From the NCBI GenBank assembly GCA_030524745.1, contig JAUNGC010000002.1, forward strand, positions 62,001 through 126,000: a stretch of DNA of 64,000 nucleotides, in the 5' to 3' direction. Shown here one piece after another: positions 44,784 to 53,441 of the stretch. The stretch's first letter is position 1, and each line of letters begins with the position of its first letter. The notes below the pieces were generated by a model. It saw only the letters and a program-made list of their open reading frames with translations. It was not told where the DNA came from and searched no databases. Source of the DNA: Eubacteriales bacterium. GTDB taxonomy: Bacteria > Bacillota > Clostridia > Lachnospirales > Lachnospiraceae. The position numbers were made by a program, and so were the translations under genes.

Positions 44784-45290
44784 CTACAGAAAACGGATTC
44801 TCGTCTCGTCCAGGTACCCTCTGGCGGCAGGCGCTTCGTCCGCTTCTCCGACGGCCACGACAGCCAGCGGTATGCTTGCGGTTTCAAAAATTTCCTGCAT
44901 TTTCTCCACTCGTTCCATAGCAGGATAACAGCCGCACCAGCAGGTGCCATAGCCGAGTTCTTTGGCGGTAAGAAGGATATTCTGGATGGCAGCGCCGCAA
45001 TCCTGGGGCCAGTAGCCCTGGCAGATTCCTTCCTGCAGGTCGGGCCTGCCGCAGACTACAATAGCGAGGGATGCGGTTTTGAGCATCTGGGTATAGGGCA
45101 TGGCCGCCATAATCTGTTCTTTGCGTTCGCTGCTCTCTGCCACAATGAATTCCCAGGGACGTGTGTTGCAGGCGCTGGGCGCCATCATGGCAGCTTCCAG
45201 CATCTGCATAATATGTTCTCTGGGAATCTTTACGCCTTCTTTATATTTGCGGATGCTGCGGCGGGATTTGATTGTCTCGATTGTGTTCAT
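44784..45290 (-). CDS. nitroreductase family protein
   Basis: 168 residues. FMN-binding nitroreductase pattern: IKSRRSIRKYKEG at the N-terminus, APSACNTRPWEFIV, and GYGTCWCGCYPAMERV near the C-terminus. It should reduce nitro or enone compounds with NAD(P)H. ATG 45290 is preceded by AAGGAGG; the longer frame has no site. Confidence 0.88.
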   Translation of the reverse strand: MNTIETIKSRRSIRKYKEGVKIPREHIMQMLEAAMMAPSACNTRPWEFIVAESSERKEQIMAAMPYTQMLKTASLAIVVCGRPDLQEGICQGYWPQDCGAAIQNILLTAKELGYGTCWCGCYPAMERVEKMQEIFETASIPLAVVAVGEADEAPAARGYLDETRIRFL

Positions 45291-45381
45291 AAATGGCCTC
45301 CTTTTTGAATACTGTTTCATATAGTTCTATTATAGCGCAAAGAGGGAAACAGGTATAATAGCATTTTCAACCTTTTTATGA

Positions 45382-45389
45382 ACTTTTTT
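45382..45389 (+). repeat. target-site duplication, left copy
   Basis: ACTTTTTT next to the IS left end; the same 8 bases lie at 47153-47160 just beyond the right end. Confidence 0.8.
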
Positions 45390-45602
45390 GTAACAGTTCA
45401 GCTACCAATGTCATTAAGTTAAATGTAAAAACGTGAGGAGTTTGATTGAAAAAAATATAGGGTAAAGAAATTCTCATTGGCTGAAAGTAGAAATTATAAA
45501 AATGAGGGATTCTGATATGCCGGACATGGATTTTATTGCATGGCAAACAAGCAGATTTACATCTGCTTCCATTTGCATTATATTAAACAGAGACGGATCC
45601 GC

Positions 45603-46931
45603 CTAAGCCGCCCTGTACAGGAAATACCTGGGCCGCCGGAAATGGGCTGTCTGCAGTCGCGGGAAGCTTCGCTCATTACGGACCGGTATGAGTTTTCGGT
45701 TGAGCAGGGGCATCACGTCTGCGGGGTTTTTTTGTGAATTCAAGCGGAAAAAGATCCTGCAGATGTGGGCGGCTTCCGTAAAATTCACTTTATAGCTGTG
45801 CTTCGTATCCTTTCTGGTTTCTACTGCTGTGTGGTTTACAACAGTTTCTGTCAGGTTGTAAGCGATCAGCTTCGCCCAGATCTCCTGTTTTATAAATTCA
45901 GGTTTATAAGAATGGAAACTGCTCAGGGCGATAGTGTACTTGAGCTTGCGGAAAGATGTTTCAATTCCCCATCTGGAAAAATAAAGGCGTTTGATGTCCT
46001 CTATGGTAAATTCCTCTGCCGGAAGATTGGTCATTATGCATTCATAAGAGCCGTCATCTAATGGGAACCTCACAACCCGGACAGGGATCGTATAAGTATC
46101 CAGGGAACCGTATGCCACAAAATCAAAGGTGGATGCGGCATCAACAAAGGTGACATAATCACCGGATGCTGTGATCTTTTTGGAATGGGAACGCTTAATG
46201 ACAATGTCAAGGCACAGGTCAAAAGCCCCTTCTTTAGGAATAGGCAGGTGTCCGGCGGCTCCGCGGACCTTCACATCTTTGGAACGAAAGAGAAAGAACT
46301 GTTTTTTCTCCAGGACATGTGCCATGTTATTATAAGAACAATACCCACGGTCAGCCATGAAAACATCAAAAGTTCCCTACGGTGTTTCCAGACGGTCCAC
46401 CATAGTGCAGAAAGCCTTGAATTCATCTTTGAAATGAACGGGCTGGATGACGGCATCCTTATAGGTATGCGTGTTAAGATCATAAAGAGCGTTGAGGTGG
46501 ACACTGTAAAAGCCTTTTGCAGAATGGCCTTCAGAAACAAGATAGTCGTCAGAGGCCCATTTGGGGGAACTGAAGAAGGAGAAGGAAGAACCGTCAGCAG
46601 CAAAGAACCTGTAATTGGAAGGTGTTTCGAGTTTTGAAAGGGAGTTGTTGAGTTGACGAAAGACTTCTTCCAGAGCCTGGGGCTTAAGCTTATCCCTCTG
46701 CTGGCTGAGGACCGACAGGGAAGGGGAATCTGCATGGAAGTCAAAGAAATCGTCTAATTCATTGCCAGTGCTGGAAGCCCCTTGTGAGACAAGGAAAGAG
46801 ATAAGCATCTCAGGGGGAAGCTTTCTGCGTCTGGAAAAATCCTTATCAGGAGCGGTCAGATAAGGGGCAAGGTGGGATGTGACATAGAAGCAGGCATTCC
46901 GGAACATGGATTTGATCTGATTAAAAAACAT
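45603..46931 (-). pseudogene. IS4-family transposase with one in-frame TAG
   Basis: Two halves in the same frame (46931-46380 and 46376-45603) separated only by TAG at 46379-46377. DDE residues are visible: first Asp in RFFAADGSSFSFF, second Asp in FMADRGYCSYNN (just after the stop), Glu in the IS4 YREK signature YFSRWGIETSFRKLK. Without the stop it would be about 442 residues. As written, the element should not move by itself. Confidence 0.88.
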
Positions 46932-46980
46932 GGCATAAACCTCCTTGGATTAGAATGAAAGTACTGGTTCTAATGCCAAG

Positions 46981-47026
46981 GGCCGCTCTCGCTACCGCAT
47001 AAAAACAATTAGCAGCGAGAGCGGCC
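46981..47026 (-). other. strong hairpin inside the IS, upstream of the transposase
   Basis: GGCCGCTCTCGCT (46981-46993) pairs perfectly with AGCGAGAGCGGCC (47014-47026). It may block read-in transcription into the transposase, as in other IS elements; inferred. Confidence 0.55.
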
Positions 47027-47161
47027 GCACATTTTAGGGTTTATGTCAACCTTTTTTTAAAAAAGTTAAAAAATTTGGTTAGACCCCCATATTGGAATCT
47101 AACCATGCAAATATCGTTGTTAACTTAATAACATTGCTGCCTGAACTGTTACACTTTTTTG

Positions 47162-48428
47162 TTAAATTCCATATTCCCGATATAGTTTCCGGCGCGTCCG
47201 AACGCTTTTTGCTGCGGATAGGGCTTCTGCCATTCTGTCATCTTGTGCGAGCCTGAGAATCAGCGTGCTCAGGCGTTCTTCCCCGGCTTTCGCGCCTTCC
47301 TTTCTGCCTTCTTTTCTGCCGATAGCAGCGCCTTCTTCTTTGCTGTCCTTTATTAAATCTTCAATGGCTTTACACATATTCAATGTATCCTCCTTCGGGT
47401 TTCTGTTTTCTTCCTTCCTGATTTTCAGCGTTTTCATATGCAGCATAGTGCAGATCAGATCGTATGTGTCATCGTCGAGAGCGCTAAAACGCTCTTTATT
47501 TTCGCGGCAGTACGTAAGAAGCGCTTTTTTATTATCTTTGCGCTTCATCGTGCCGATGAGTTCGCGCAGACCGGATTCAAATTTATTCTCATTCAGATCG
47601 GTCAGGTTGATGACGTGCAGGCGGTATTCTGCCGCCAGTTTCTTCATCGGTTCATCCATTGCAGTCAGATCCGGCAGATCGCTCAACTGCCGGGCCGCGG
47701 TCCATTTTCCTGCCCCATGATATAGAAGGATGGTTATGACGGGAATCAGACGGTCCGTTTCTTTGATGCCGGAGAGAAATTCTTCGCCCGCGGCAAGTCC
47801 GCCTTCACGGTCATAACGTTCCTGCAACCGCCGAAGCTGTCTGTGCAGATCTTCCAGATCGTATTCCAGGCAGCGGAGCGGCATGTAATAGTGCAGTTTA
47901 TCCTGCAGTTCCACAGCGATGATAATAAAATGACCGCGTCTGCACAATATTTTTGCTACATCCCGTTCCCGACGGGAGCTGCGACGTTTTCCCGTGCGGC
48001 TGTAAAATGGTTCATGATATACCTTTTGCATATCCGCCAGCTGATGCGAAAGAATCTCCTTTCTTCCGTCATACCCTCAGTGTACAAGGGGACACACGGT
48101 CGGACAAGGGCGAATTTGGCCATCTGCTTCGTTACCTTCGCTCCGCGTACGTCTCTGTACGCGTCGTTCAGGTGCCTTGCAGATGACCAAATTCGTCCCT
48201 TTCCGACTCTACGACCCCGACCGTAGAGATTTGCCCGATTTTCAAGGCGGACGAATGAGGCGTGCTGGACCGCACGCCGATTGAGGACAACGAGGAAAAT
48301 CGGGCAAATATCACGGTTCGGGGCGTGTGTCCTCTTGTACACTGAGGGTAAAGACAGCCGTTATACAGATCGGCTAAGATCCTGGTTTTGCTGAGAAAAT
48401 ACGACAGTTCGTCGTTCTTTTTCCCCAT
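47162..48428 (-). pseudogene. Rpn/PD-(D/E)XK nuclease gene split by a MITE
   Basis: The N-terminal 26 codons (48428-48351, MGKKNDELSYFLSK and on, behind GGAGGG) and the main part (48071-47162) are separated by a 275-bp insertion plus a duplicated TA. Joining them with one TA gives CLY-DGRKEILSHQLADM in frame and a protein of about 329 residues. The nuclease signature is VELQDKLHYYMPLRCLEYDL (E-x-Q of the Rpn/YhgA-like family); the C-terminus has RKEG-type repeats (AIGRKEGRKEGAKAGEE). A shorter product from ATG 48031 is possible but lacks the N-terminal nuclease segment. Confidence 0.88.
48072..48350. mobile_element. MITE, 275 bp with TA duplication, three internal hairpins
   Basis: Terminal inverted repeats of 25 bases (48074-48098 and 48324-48348) begin CCCTCAGTGTACAAG and differ at one position. 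TA flanks each side (48072-48073, 48349-48350). Inside are GGGCGAATTTGG / CCAAATTCGTCCC (48108-48199), CTCTACG / CGTAGAG (about 48206-48227) and GATTTGCCCGATTTTC / GAAAATCGGGCAAATATC (48228-48312). It codes for nothing evident. TA duplication fits mobilisation by an IS630/Tc1-mariner-type transposase, which is not in the window. Confidence 0.85.
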
Positions 48429-48821
48429 TCAGTGCCCTCCTGTTATAAAATTTCATGATCTGATCGGAAATAAGGACGAAGATGTCCGATGAAGTTTTTG
48501 ACACAAAACTGCCGGTTTTGCAGCAGCCTGTTGATAAGATTTTCCAATGATTCAGATTCGTTCCGTTCCCTGATGGTTATAAATTCAGTATAACGCTTTA
48601 TACAGAAAAAGCAAGTAAAAATCCGCAACTTCGTGAGAAAACAATGAGGAAGCCTTGCTTTTTACGAGTATCATCTGAGTTTTGCAGTATGTGTATGCTG
48701 GAAATTTTTGCTCAACTTTTTATGTTTTATATAACGTAATCTAATGGAATATGTTAAAATGAAGCGTAGCGGTTGTGAAGGTTCCTTTTTATATATAAAC
48801 TGCTCGAAGGAGAATCAACAT
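48429..48821. other. gene-free stretch upstream of the kinase-like gene
   Basis: It holds a long-loop dyad AAAAAGCAAG / CTTGCTTTTT (about 48607-48664) that may end a transcript, and TTGCTC-N16-TATAAC (48708-48735), a likely promoter for the gene at 48822. The sequence is A+T-rich. No convincing gene is seen. Confidence 0.45.
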
Positions 48822-49370
48822 ATGAACATACTTTTGTTTGGAGTTTCTAACGTTGGCAAATCTGTGACGGGTGAACTGCTTGCCTCACGTTTGAACTATC
48901 AATTTTACGACCTGGATGAAGAGGTAAAAAATAAGCTGGGAATTACACTTGAAACATTTGTTTCCTCCGGTACTCTCCTGGAACGGGACCTGATAAGATG
49001 CTCCATCATTAATTCCCTCATTTCCATTCCTTCCGATAAAGTTATTGCCGTTACGCCTCTAACACATATAGTTCCTATACGGCATTTATTCTCTGAAAAA
49101 GATGTATTGGCGATTGAATTGCTTGATTCAGCCGAAAATATATTTGACCGTCTGGTTTTCAGCGATGAAAATGATAACATTTACAAGGATGATGAATACA
49201 AAAACAGACACAAAAACTATTACCTGAATGATATACGAAAGGATCTGGAATGGTACGGTTCCGTTTATTCCGTCATAAAGCACAAATTTGATATGGATGG
49301 GAGGGACACTGCCGGTGTTACGGAAGCATTGATCCAAAAATACCATTTAAATTCACGTACGGGAGGATGA
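48822..49370 (+). CDS. shikimate kinase-like P-loop protein
   Basis: 182 residues. Walker A is GVSNVGKSVTG (about 7-17), followed by the shikimate-kinase-like FYDLDEEVKNKLGITLETFV and ERDLIRCSIINSL. The later RxxxY and lid motifs of true shikimate kinases are not clear, so the substrate is open. ATG 48822 has GAAGGAG 8 bases upstream. It is more A+T-rich than its neighbours. Confidence 0.68.
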   Translation: MNILLFGVSNVGKSVTGELLASRLNYQFYDLDEEVKNKLGITLETFVSSGTLLERDLIRCSIINSLISIPSDKVIAVTPLTHIVPIRHLFSEKDVLAIELLDSAENIFDRLVFSDENDNIYKDDEYKNRHKNYYLNDIRKDLEWYGSVYSVIKHKFDMDGRDTAGVTEALIQKYHLNSRTGG

Positions 49371-49412
49371 CTATGTATTTGAGGAAGATCAAAAGACCGC
49401 AGGGAAAGTGAA

Positions 49413-50252
49413 ATGAAACGAAATCATAAAAATGACAATACAAACATCAAGGAAAAGAATATTGAAGCGACGGACCGGACTGACGGCGATGAGAAAATGA
49501 TCCATTGCCCGAGCTGCGGGGCAGTCTATGATATTGATCTGGTAAAGTGCCCCTATTGCGGCGCAACGAATCCGGCAGGCGCGGAGAAGGCATATATGAA
49601 CAGGCTCCATGGGATCCGCAGGGATTTGCACGGTCTGAACAGGGTGAGCGTGGAAGAGACCCGGCGTGAACTGAGGGAGACCGGCAGCGTGCTGAAGAAG
49701 GCGCTGTTCATAGTCGTGCTGATCCTGCTGGCCCTGGTTCTGTTTGTGAAAGCATCCGATATCAGAGGCGCCAGAGAAGCAAAAGAAGACTATCTTTGGG
49801 AAAAAGAAGCGTTTCAGACCATGGATGCGTATTATGAACAGGGTGATTATGAAGCGCTGCTTCAGATGTATTATGAAGCGCTGCAGCAGGAACGGCCCGT
49901 TTACAGATGGGAACACGTCGACCTGTGTGAGATTCTTGTGATTATGGAGGAAGCGGATGAACTTTTTTCGCTGGAAGAAGAAACGGCGCTGGAAGGAGAC
50001 AGGCTGCTGAATATTTTGTGGTGCGAATTATCCCTGAAATGGTCTGGCAGCCGGGGATTTTCAGAAGAAGAGCAGGCGTGGCTTTCGGAGAGAACTGCGC
50101 CTTATCTGGCGGATCTGGCAGAGCGGTTTCCGATGACGGAGGAAGAAGAACAGATTTTTGAAAACAATGCGAAGTCACAGGAAGGGTATATCAGTCTGGA
50201 ACTGTGCGAACAGTATTTAAAGAATCATCCGGAGGTGGGATATGAAATGTAA
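49413..50252 (+). CDS. zinc-ribbon membrane protein 1
   Basis: 279 residues. An N-terminal zinc ribbon (CPSCG ... CPYCG, about 32-50) is followed by one hydrophobic helix (about 96-113, ALFIVVLILLALVLFV) and an outside acidic, helix-rich domain with EQGDYEALLQMYYEALQ. Not a named family I can fix. It overlaps the next gene by 11 bases. The three genes to 51481 share helix-plus-DY motif layout and look like paralogues. Confidence 0.7.
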   Translation: MKRNHKNDNTNIKEKNIEATDRTDGDEKMIHCPSCGAVYDIDLVKCPYCGATNPAGAEKAYMNRLHGIRRDLHGLNRVSVEETRRELRETGSVLKKALFIVVLILLALVLFVKASDIRGAREAKEDYLWEKEAFQTMDAYYEQGDYEALLQMYYEALQQERPVYRWEHVDLCEILVIMEEADELFSLEEETALEGDRLLNILWCELSLKWSGSRGFSEEEQAWLSERTAPYLADLAERFPMTEEEEQIFENNAKSQEGYISLELCEQYLKNHPEVGYEM

Positions 50253-51036
50253 GTATTGCGGCGGGAATATCGGATTGGAGGATCGTGTCTGTCCTCACTG
50301 CGGAAGGATCAACGAACTGGCGCAGCAGCATATACAGGACATGAGACAGTACAGTGAAGAATTTGCGGAAACGAAAGAGGGCGTGTATCAGACAACACGC
50401 CGTTATACCGGAGTGGCAGTCCGCGCAGTGGTTTTGGCGGCATTGCTCGCAGCGGTATTCGTGATGTGGTTTTTGACGGAAAACGCTTATTCGCTGGCCC
50501 GTGATGCGAAGGAAAGGGACGCGGAAAAAAATGCGGCGGTCTACATACAGAAAATGGAGGATATGCTGGCGGTCGGCGATTACCGGGGCCTGGCGAATTT
50601 TGCCGAAGCTCATTATATTCATGACTGGCTTGAAGAGTATGAAGCGTATGCACAGATTATCGGGGCGTCGCAGATGTATACCCGTGCGGTGCAGTATCTG
50701 ATGAGTTCTCAGATCGACGGTCTGGACGAACTGACCCTGAATGAAGTGGGATATTTTGCAACGACGCTGCCGGATTTTTACAGGCAGACAGATCCCGAAC
50801 GGTTTGGATCCGGGGTTGACCGGGAAAAAACGGATCGGGCCATTGCAGGCATGCAGGAAAATCTGAATGCCCTCATGAAAACTTATCTGGGACTTACGGA
50901 TGAGGAAATCAAAGAGCAGGAGACGATGACGGACGCCAGGCGGACGGTTTTTTTCCAGGATAAGTACGAAGCGCTGCACAGCGGCAGAGATCATGAAGAC
51001 GCGGCGGCCGGGGAGGATGAGAGCGGTGAACAATAA
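50242..51036 (+). CDS. zinc-ribbon membrane protein 2
   Basis: 264 residues. Zinc ribbon CKYCG ... CPHCG (about 3-21), one helix (about 58-77, AVRAVVLAALLAAVFVMWFL), then an extracytoplasmic helical domain with AVGDYRGLANFAEAHYIHDW. It starts within the end of gene 1 (GGAGGTGGG upstream) and overlaps gene 3. Probably a membrane complex with its neighbours; function unknown. Confidence 0.7.
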   Translation: MKCKYCGGNIGLEDRVCPHCGRINELAQQHIQDMRQYSEEFAETKEGVYQTTRRYTGVAVRAVVLAALLAAVFVMWFLTENAYSLARDAKERDAEKNAAVYIQKMEDMLAVGDYRGLANFAEAHYIHDWLEEYEAYAQIIGASQMYTRAVQYLMSSQIDGLDELTLNEVGYFATTLPDFYRQTDPERFGSGVDREKTDRAIAGMQENLNALMKTYLGLTDEEIKEQETMTDARRTVFFQDKYEALHSGRDHEDAAAGEDESGEQ

Positions 51037-51481
51037 AAACGGAAAGGCTGTAAAGAAAAAAGGCGCGCCGCGGGACACACTGGCAGAGAAGATCCTGAAT
51101 GTCTGCATCGTGATTGCGGTATTTGTGCTGGTAACGGCGGTTTATTCTTTTGTATCGGAATATCGGGAATATGGCAAGGGCTATTTTACGGAAGAATATG
51201 TGATCGGCAGACTGCAAGACGGGGATTATGCGGGAATTGTGGACGCATATTACAGTGGATGGGAAGATGTTTCGGAAGATCCGGAACGGGAAGAAATCAG
51301 TTCGCTGGCAAGATATATTGATGCTACATTTTTAAACCGCGCGCTGGAATCCTGCGAAATGACGGAAAGAGCGGCGGCGGAAAAGCGAAAAATGGAGGAT
51401 AACGTCTCAAAGCTTGGCATATATGCGGGGGAAAAGGAAAATATTGACCGGGCGATAGAAGAAAACCCATTGACAAAGTAG
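51026..51481 (+). CDS. membrane protein 3 of the zinc-ribbon set (ribbon absent)
   Basis: 151 residues. A lysine-rich start, one helix (about 24-43, ILNVCIVIAVFVLVTAVYSF) and an outside domain with LQDGDYAGIVDAYYSGWEDV, the same DY motif as its two neighbours but no zinc ribbon. The GTG at 51026 is chosen because GGGGAGG lies 9 bases upstream; an ATG at 51017 lies too close to that site. It overlaps the stop of gene 2. Confidence 0.6.
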   Translation: MNNKNGKAVKKKGAPRDTLAEKILNVCIVIAVFVLVTAVYSFVSEYREYGKGYFTEEYVIGRLQDGDYAGIVDAYYSGWEDVSEDPEREEISSLARYIDATFLNRALESCEMTERAAAEKRKMEDNVSKLGIYAGEKENIDRAIEENPLTK

Positions 51482-51524
51482 GGAAATGGAGTTATAGTTT
51501 ACCCAACCTATTAAAAAAGTAGGT
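51470..51524 (+). promoter_or_regulatory. metY-type promoter with ACCTA-N9-TAGGT operator
   Basis: TTGACA (51470-51475), 17 bases, TATAGT (51493-51498), then ACCTATTAAAAAAGTAGGT (51506-51524). Its core matches the suf operator at 22999-23015 in 14 of 17 positions, and both lie 7-9 bases after the -10. The -35 overlaps the end of the upstream gene. Confidence 0.75.
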
Positions 51525-51551
51525 AATAGATGAATAAAGCGAGGGTAAAAA

Positions 51552-52838
51552 ATGAGCGACCGCAATTATAAATTTGAGACGTTACAGCTTCATGTGGGAC
51601 AGGAGCAGCCGGATCCGGCGACAGATGCCCGGGCAGTGCCCATTTATCAGACCACGTCCTATGTGTTCAAAAACTCCGCGCATGCGGCGGCGAGATTCGG
51701 ACTGGCGGACGCGGGCAATATTTACGGACGTCTGACCAATTCCACGCAGGACGTGCTGGAAAAGAGACTGGCAGCGCTGGAAGGCGGCGTGGCGGCGCTG
51801 GCGACTGCATCGGGAGCGGCTGCGATTACCTATACGATTCAGGCGCTGGCGCAGGCCGGAGATCATATCGTAGCGCAGAAGACCATTTACGGCGGCAGCT
51901 ATAACCTGCTGGCGCATACGCTTCCGCAGTTCGGGGTCAGCACCACATTTGTGGATGCGCATAACCTGGAAGAGGTTGAGAACGCGATTCAGGACAATAC
52001 GAAAGCGGTCTATCTGGAAACGCTGGGCAATCCCAACAGCGACATTCCGGACATCGATGCAATTGCGGCAATCGCGCATCAACACGGCCTGCCGCTGGTA
52101 ATCGATAATACATTCGGAACCCCTTACCTGATCCGTCCCATCGAACACGGCGCGGACATCGTGGTGCATTCCGCGACCAAGTTCATCGGCGGACATGGCA
52201 CTACGCTGGGCGGAATTATTGTGGATTCCGGCAAATTTGACTGGAAGGCGAGCGGCAAATATGCGCCGATCGCGGAGCCGAACCCCAGCTATCACGGCGT
52301 TTCCTTTGTGGACGCGGCGGGACCGGCGGCATTTGTGACTTACATCCGCGCTATTTTGCTGCGGGATACCGGAGCGGCCATTTCCCCGTTTAACGCATTT
52401 CTTCTGCTGCAGGGTGTGGAGACGCTGTCCCTTCGTCTGGACCGTCATGCGGAAAATACGAAGAAGGTGGTGGAATATCTGGCGAAGCATCCGAAGGTGG
52501 AGCATGTCAATCATCCTTCCCTGCCGGATCATCCGGATCACGCTCTGTACGAGAAGTATTTCCCCAACGGCGGCGCATCGATTTTTACCTTTGAGATCAA
52601 AGGCGGACAGGCAGAAGCGCATAAGTTCATCGACAGTCTGGAAATTTTCTCCCTGCTGGCGAACGTGGCCGATGTGAAATCGCTGGTGATCCATCCGGCG
52701 ACCACGACCCATTCTCAGTTAAACGACGCGGAACTGGAAGATCAGGGGATTAAGCAAAACACAATCCGTTTGTCCATCGGCACGGAGCATATAGATGATA
52801 TTATTGCGGATCTGGAACAGGCATTTGCTGCGGTCTGA
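51552..52838 (+). CDS. metY: O-acetylhomoserine sulfhydrylase
   Basis: 428 residues, Cys/Met-metabolism PLP family. [20 protein letters not shown] and [20 protein letters not shown], the PLP lysine in [19 protein letters not shown], and the late [10 protein letters not shown] are typical of O-acetylhomoserine (thiol)-lyases, which make homocysteine from O-acetylhomoserine and sulfide. The product length (428) fits this branch better than cystathionine gamma-synthase (~380). The dyad operator at its promoter suggests control by sulfur status. Confidence 0.92.
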   Translation: MSDRNYKFETLQLHVGQEQPDPATDARAVPIYQTTSYVFKNSAHAAARFGLADAGNIYGRLTNSTQDVLEKRLAALEGGVAALATASGAAAITYTIQALAQAGDHIVAQKTIYGGSYNLLAHTLPQFGVSTTFVDAHNLEEVENAIQDNTKAVYLETLGNPNSDIPDIDAIAAIAHQHGLPLVIDNTFGTPYLIRPIEHGADIVVHSATKFIGGHGTTLGGIIVDSGKFDWKASGKYAPIAEPNPSYHGVSFVDAAGPAAFVTYIRAILLRDTGAAISPFNAFLLLQGVETLSLRLDRHAENTKKVVEYLAKHPKVEHVNHPSLPDHPDHALYEKYFPNGGASIFTFEIKGGQAEAHKFIDSLEIFSLLANVADVKSLVIHPATTTHSQLNDAELEDQGIKQNTIRLSIGTEHIDDIIADLEQAFAAV

Positions 52839-52926
52839 AGAAATCTGAAAAAGTGCAGGAATCTGAAATGACTCAAAATGAGAAAATTTCTCATTAAAAG
52901 TGATGGCAATTCATGAGGAGAAAACG

Positions 52927-52980
52927 TATAATCCTTATAAAGAAAAAAGATGATTGCGGTCTGGCCGTATGGCCAGACCG
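52927..52980 (+). promoter_or_regulatory. -10 element and leader hairpin of the DUF6110-like gene
   Basis: TATAAT at 52927-52932 (-35 weak), followed by a perfect 10-bp hairpin CGGTCTGGCC-GTAT-GGCCAGACCG (52957-52980) without a T-run. It lies in the 5' leader, 37 bases before the gene. Confidence 0.5.
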
Positions 52981-53017
52981 TAAAGTTGTAATCACAGATA
53001 CATAAGGAGGTACCGGC

Positions 53018-53314
53018 ATGTTAGAGTGTTTGAAAAAGATTAACGGCAAGGCGACCGGCATTTTTGCAGCAGGCGTTTTGTTCGGGACTGCGGGCATTAA
53101 GATTCTTTCCAGCCGTGATGCGAAGAAGGTGTACACCAATTGCACGGCTGCGGTTCTTCGGGCAAAGGATTGTGTGATGAAGACGGCTTCGGTCATTCAG
53201 GAGAACGCAGAGGATATTTATGCGGAAGCAAAGCAGATCAATCAGGAAAGAGCCCTGACGGAAGAAGAGGTCGGCGAAGAAGAGACAGAAGAAGAGATTG
53301 AAGAAGAAGCCTGA
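53018..53314 (+). CDS. small protein next to P-type ATPase (DUF6110-like)
   Basis: 98 residues. A hydrophobic/glycine stretch (ATGIFAAGVLFGTAGIKILS, about 12-31), a middle helix with KKVYTNCTAAVLRAKDCV, and a strongly acidic tail (TEEEVGEEETEEEIEEEA). It resembles DUF6110 proteins, which accompany P1B ATPases; the acidic tail might hold metal or contact the pump. AGGAGG precedes the ATG. A terminator-like hairpin separates it from the ATPase gene. Confidence 0.62.
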   Translation: MLECLKKINGKATGIFAAGVLFGTAGIKILSSRDAKKVYTNCTAAVLRAKDCVMKTASVIQENAEDIYAEAKQINQERALTEEEVGEEETEEEIEEEA

Positions 53315-53332
53315 AATAATGCAAGTAGTGAG

Positions 53333-53363
53333 AACACCTGTGGAGGATGCTGCAGGTGTTTTT
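53333..53363 (+). terminator. terminator/attenuator between the small gene and the P-type ATPase
   Basis: AACACCTG / CAGGTGTT with TTTT after it, extended by outer AATGCAA / TTGCATT. Confidence 0.6.
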
Positions 53364-53441
53364 GCATTACGGCCGTTTATCATCAACAGGGAAGGAACAG
53401 GCGGCCGAAGCTGATTTGGAAAAAAGGAAGAAGGAAACATT

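Larger units (their letters stand above)
45390..47152. mobile_element. IS4-family insertion sequence, 1763 bp, transposase interrupted by a stop
   Basis: Terminal inverted repeats of 33 bases (45390-45422 and 47120-47152) start GTAACAGTTCAG on each side and agree at 29 of 33 positions. An 8-bp direct repeat flanks the element. The transposase is on the minus strand. Left of it (45390-45602) nothing else is coded; right of it is a 13-bp perfect hairpin (46981-47026). The right end lies 9 bases beyond the stop of the rpn gene. Confidence 0.88.

Noticed and set aside
47077..47106. GGTTAG ... CTAACC near the IS right end as a sixth copy of the shared box
   Set aside because: The half-sites are 16 bases apart and not the 6 of the other copies, and they lie inside the insertion sequence with no promoter.
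48443..48628. A 61-codon minus-strand frame just upstream of the rpn start
   Set aside because: No ribosome site, no family resemblance, and it lies in A+T-rich spacer; the support is too weak.
51582..52712. A 376-codon open frame antisense to metY
   Set aside because: It is a shadow of the well-supported sulfhydrylase frame, has an Arg-rich translation and no recognisable domain.
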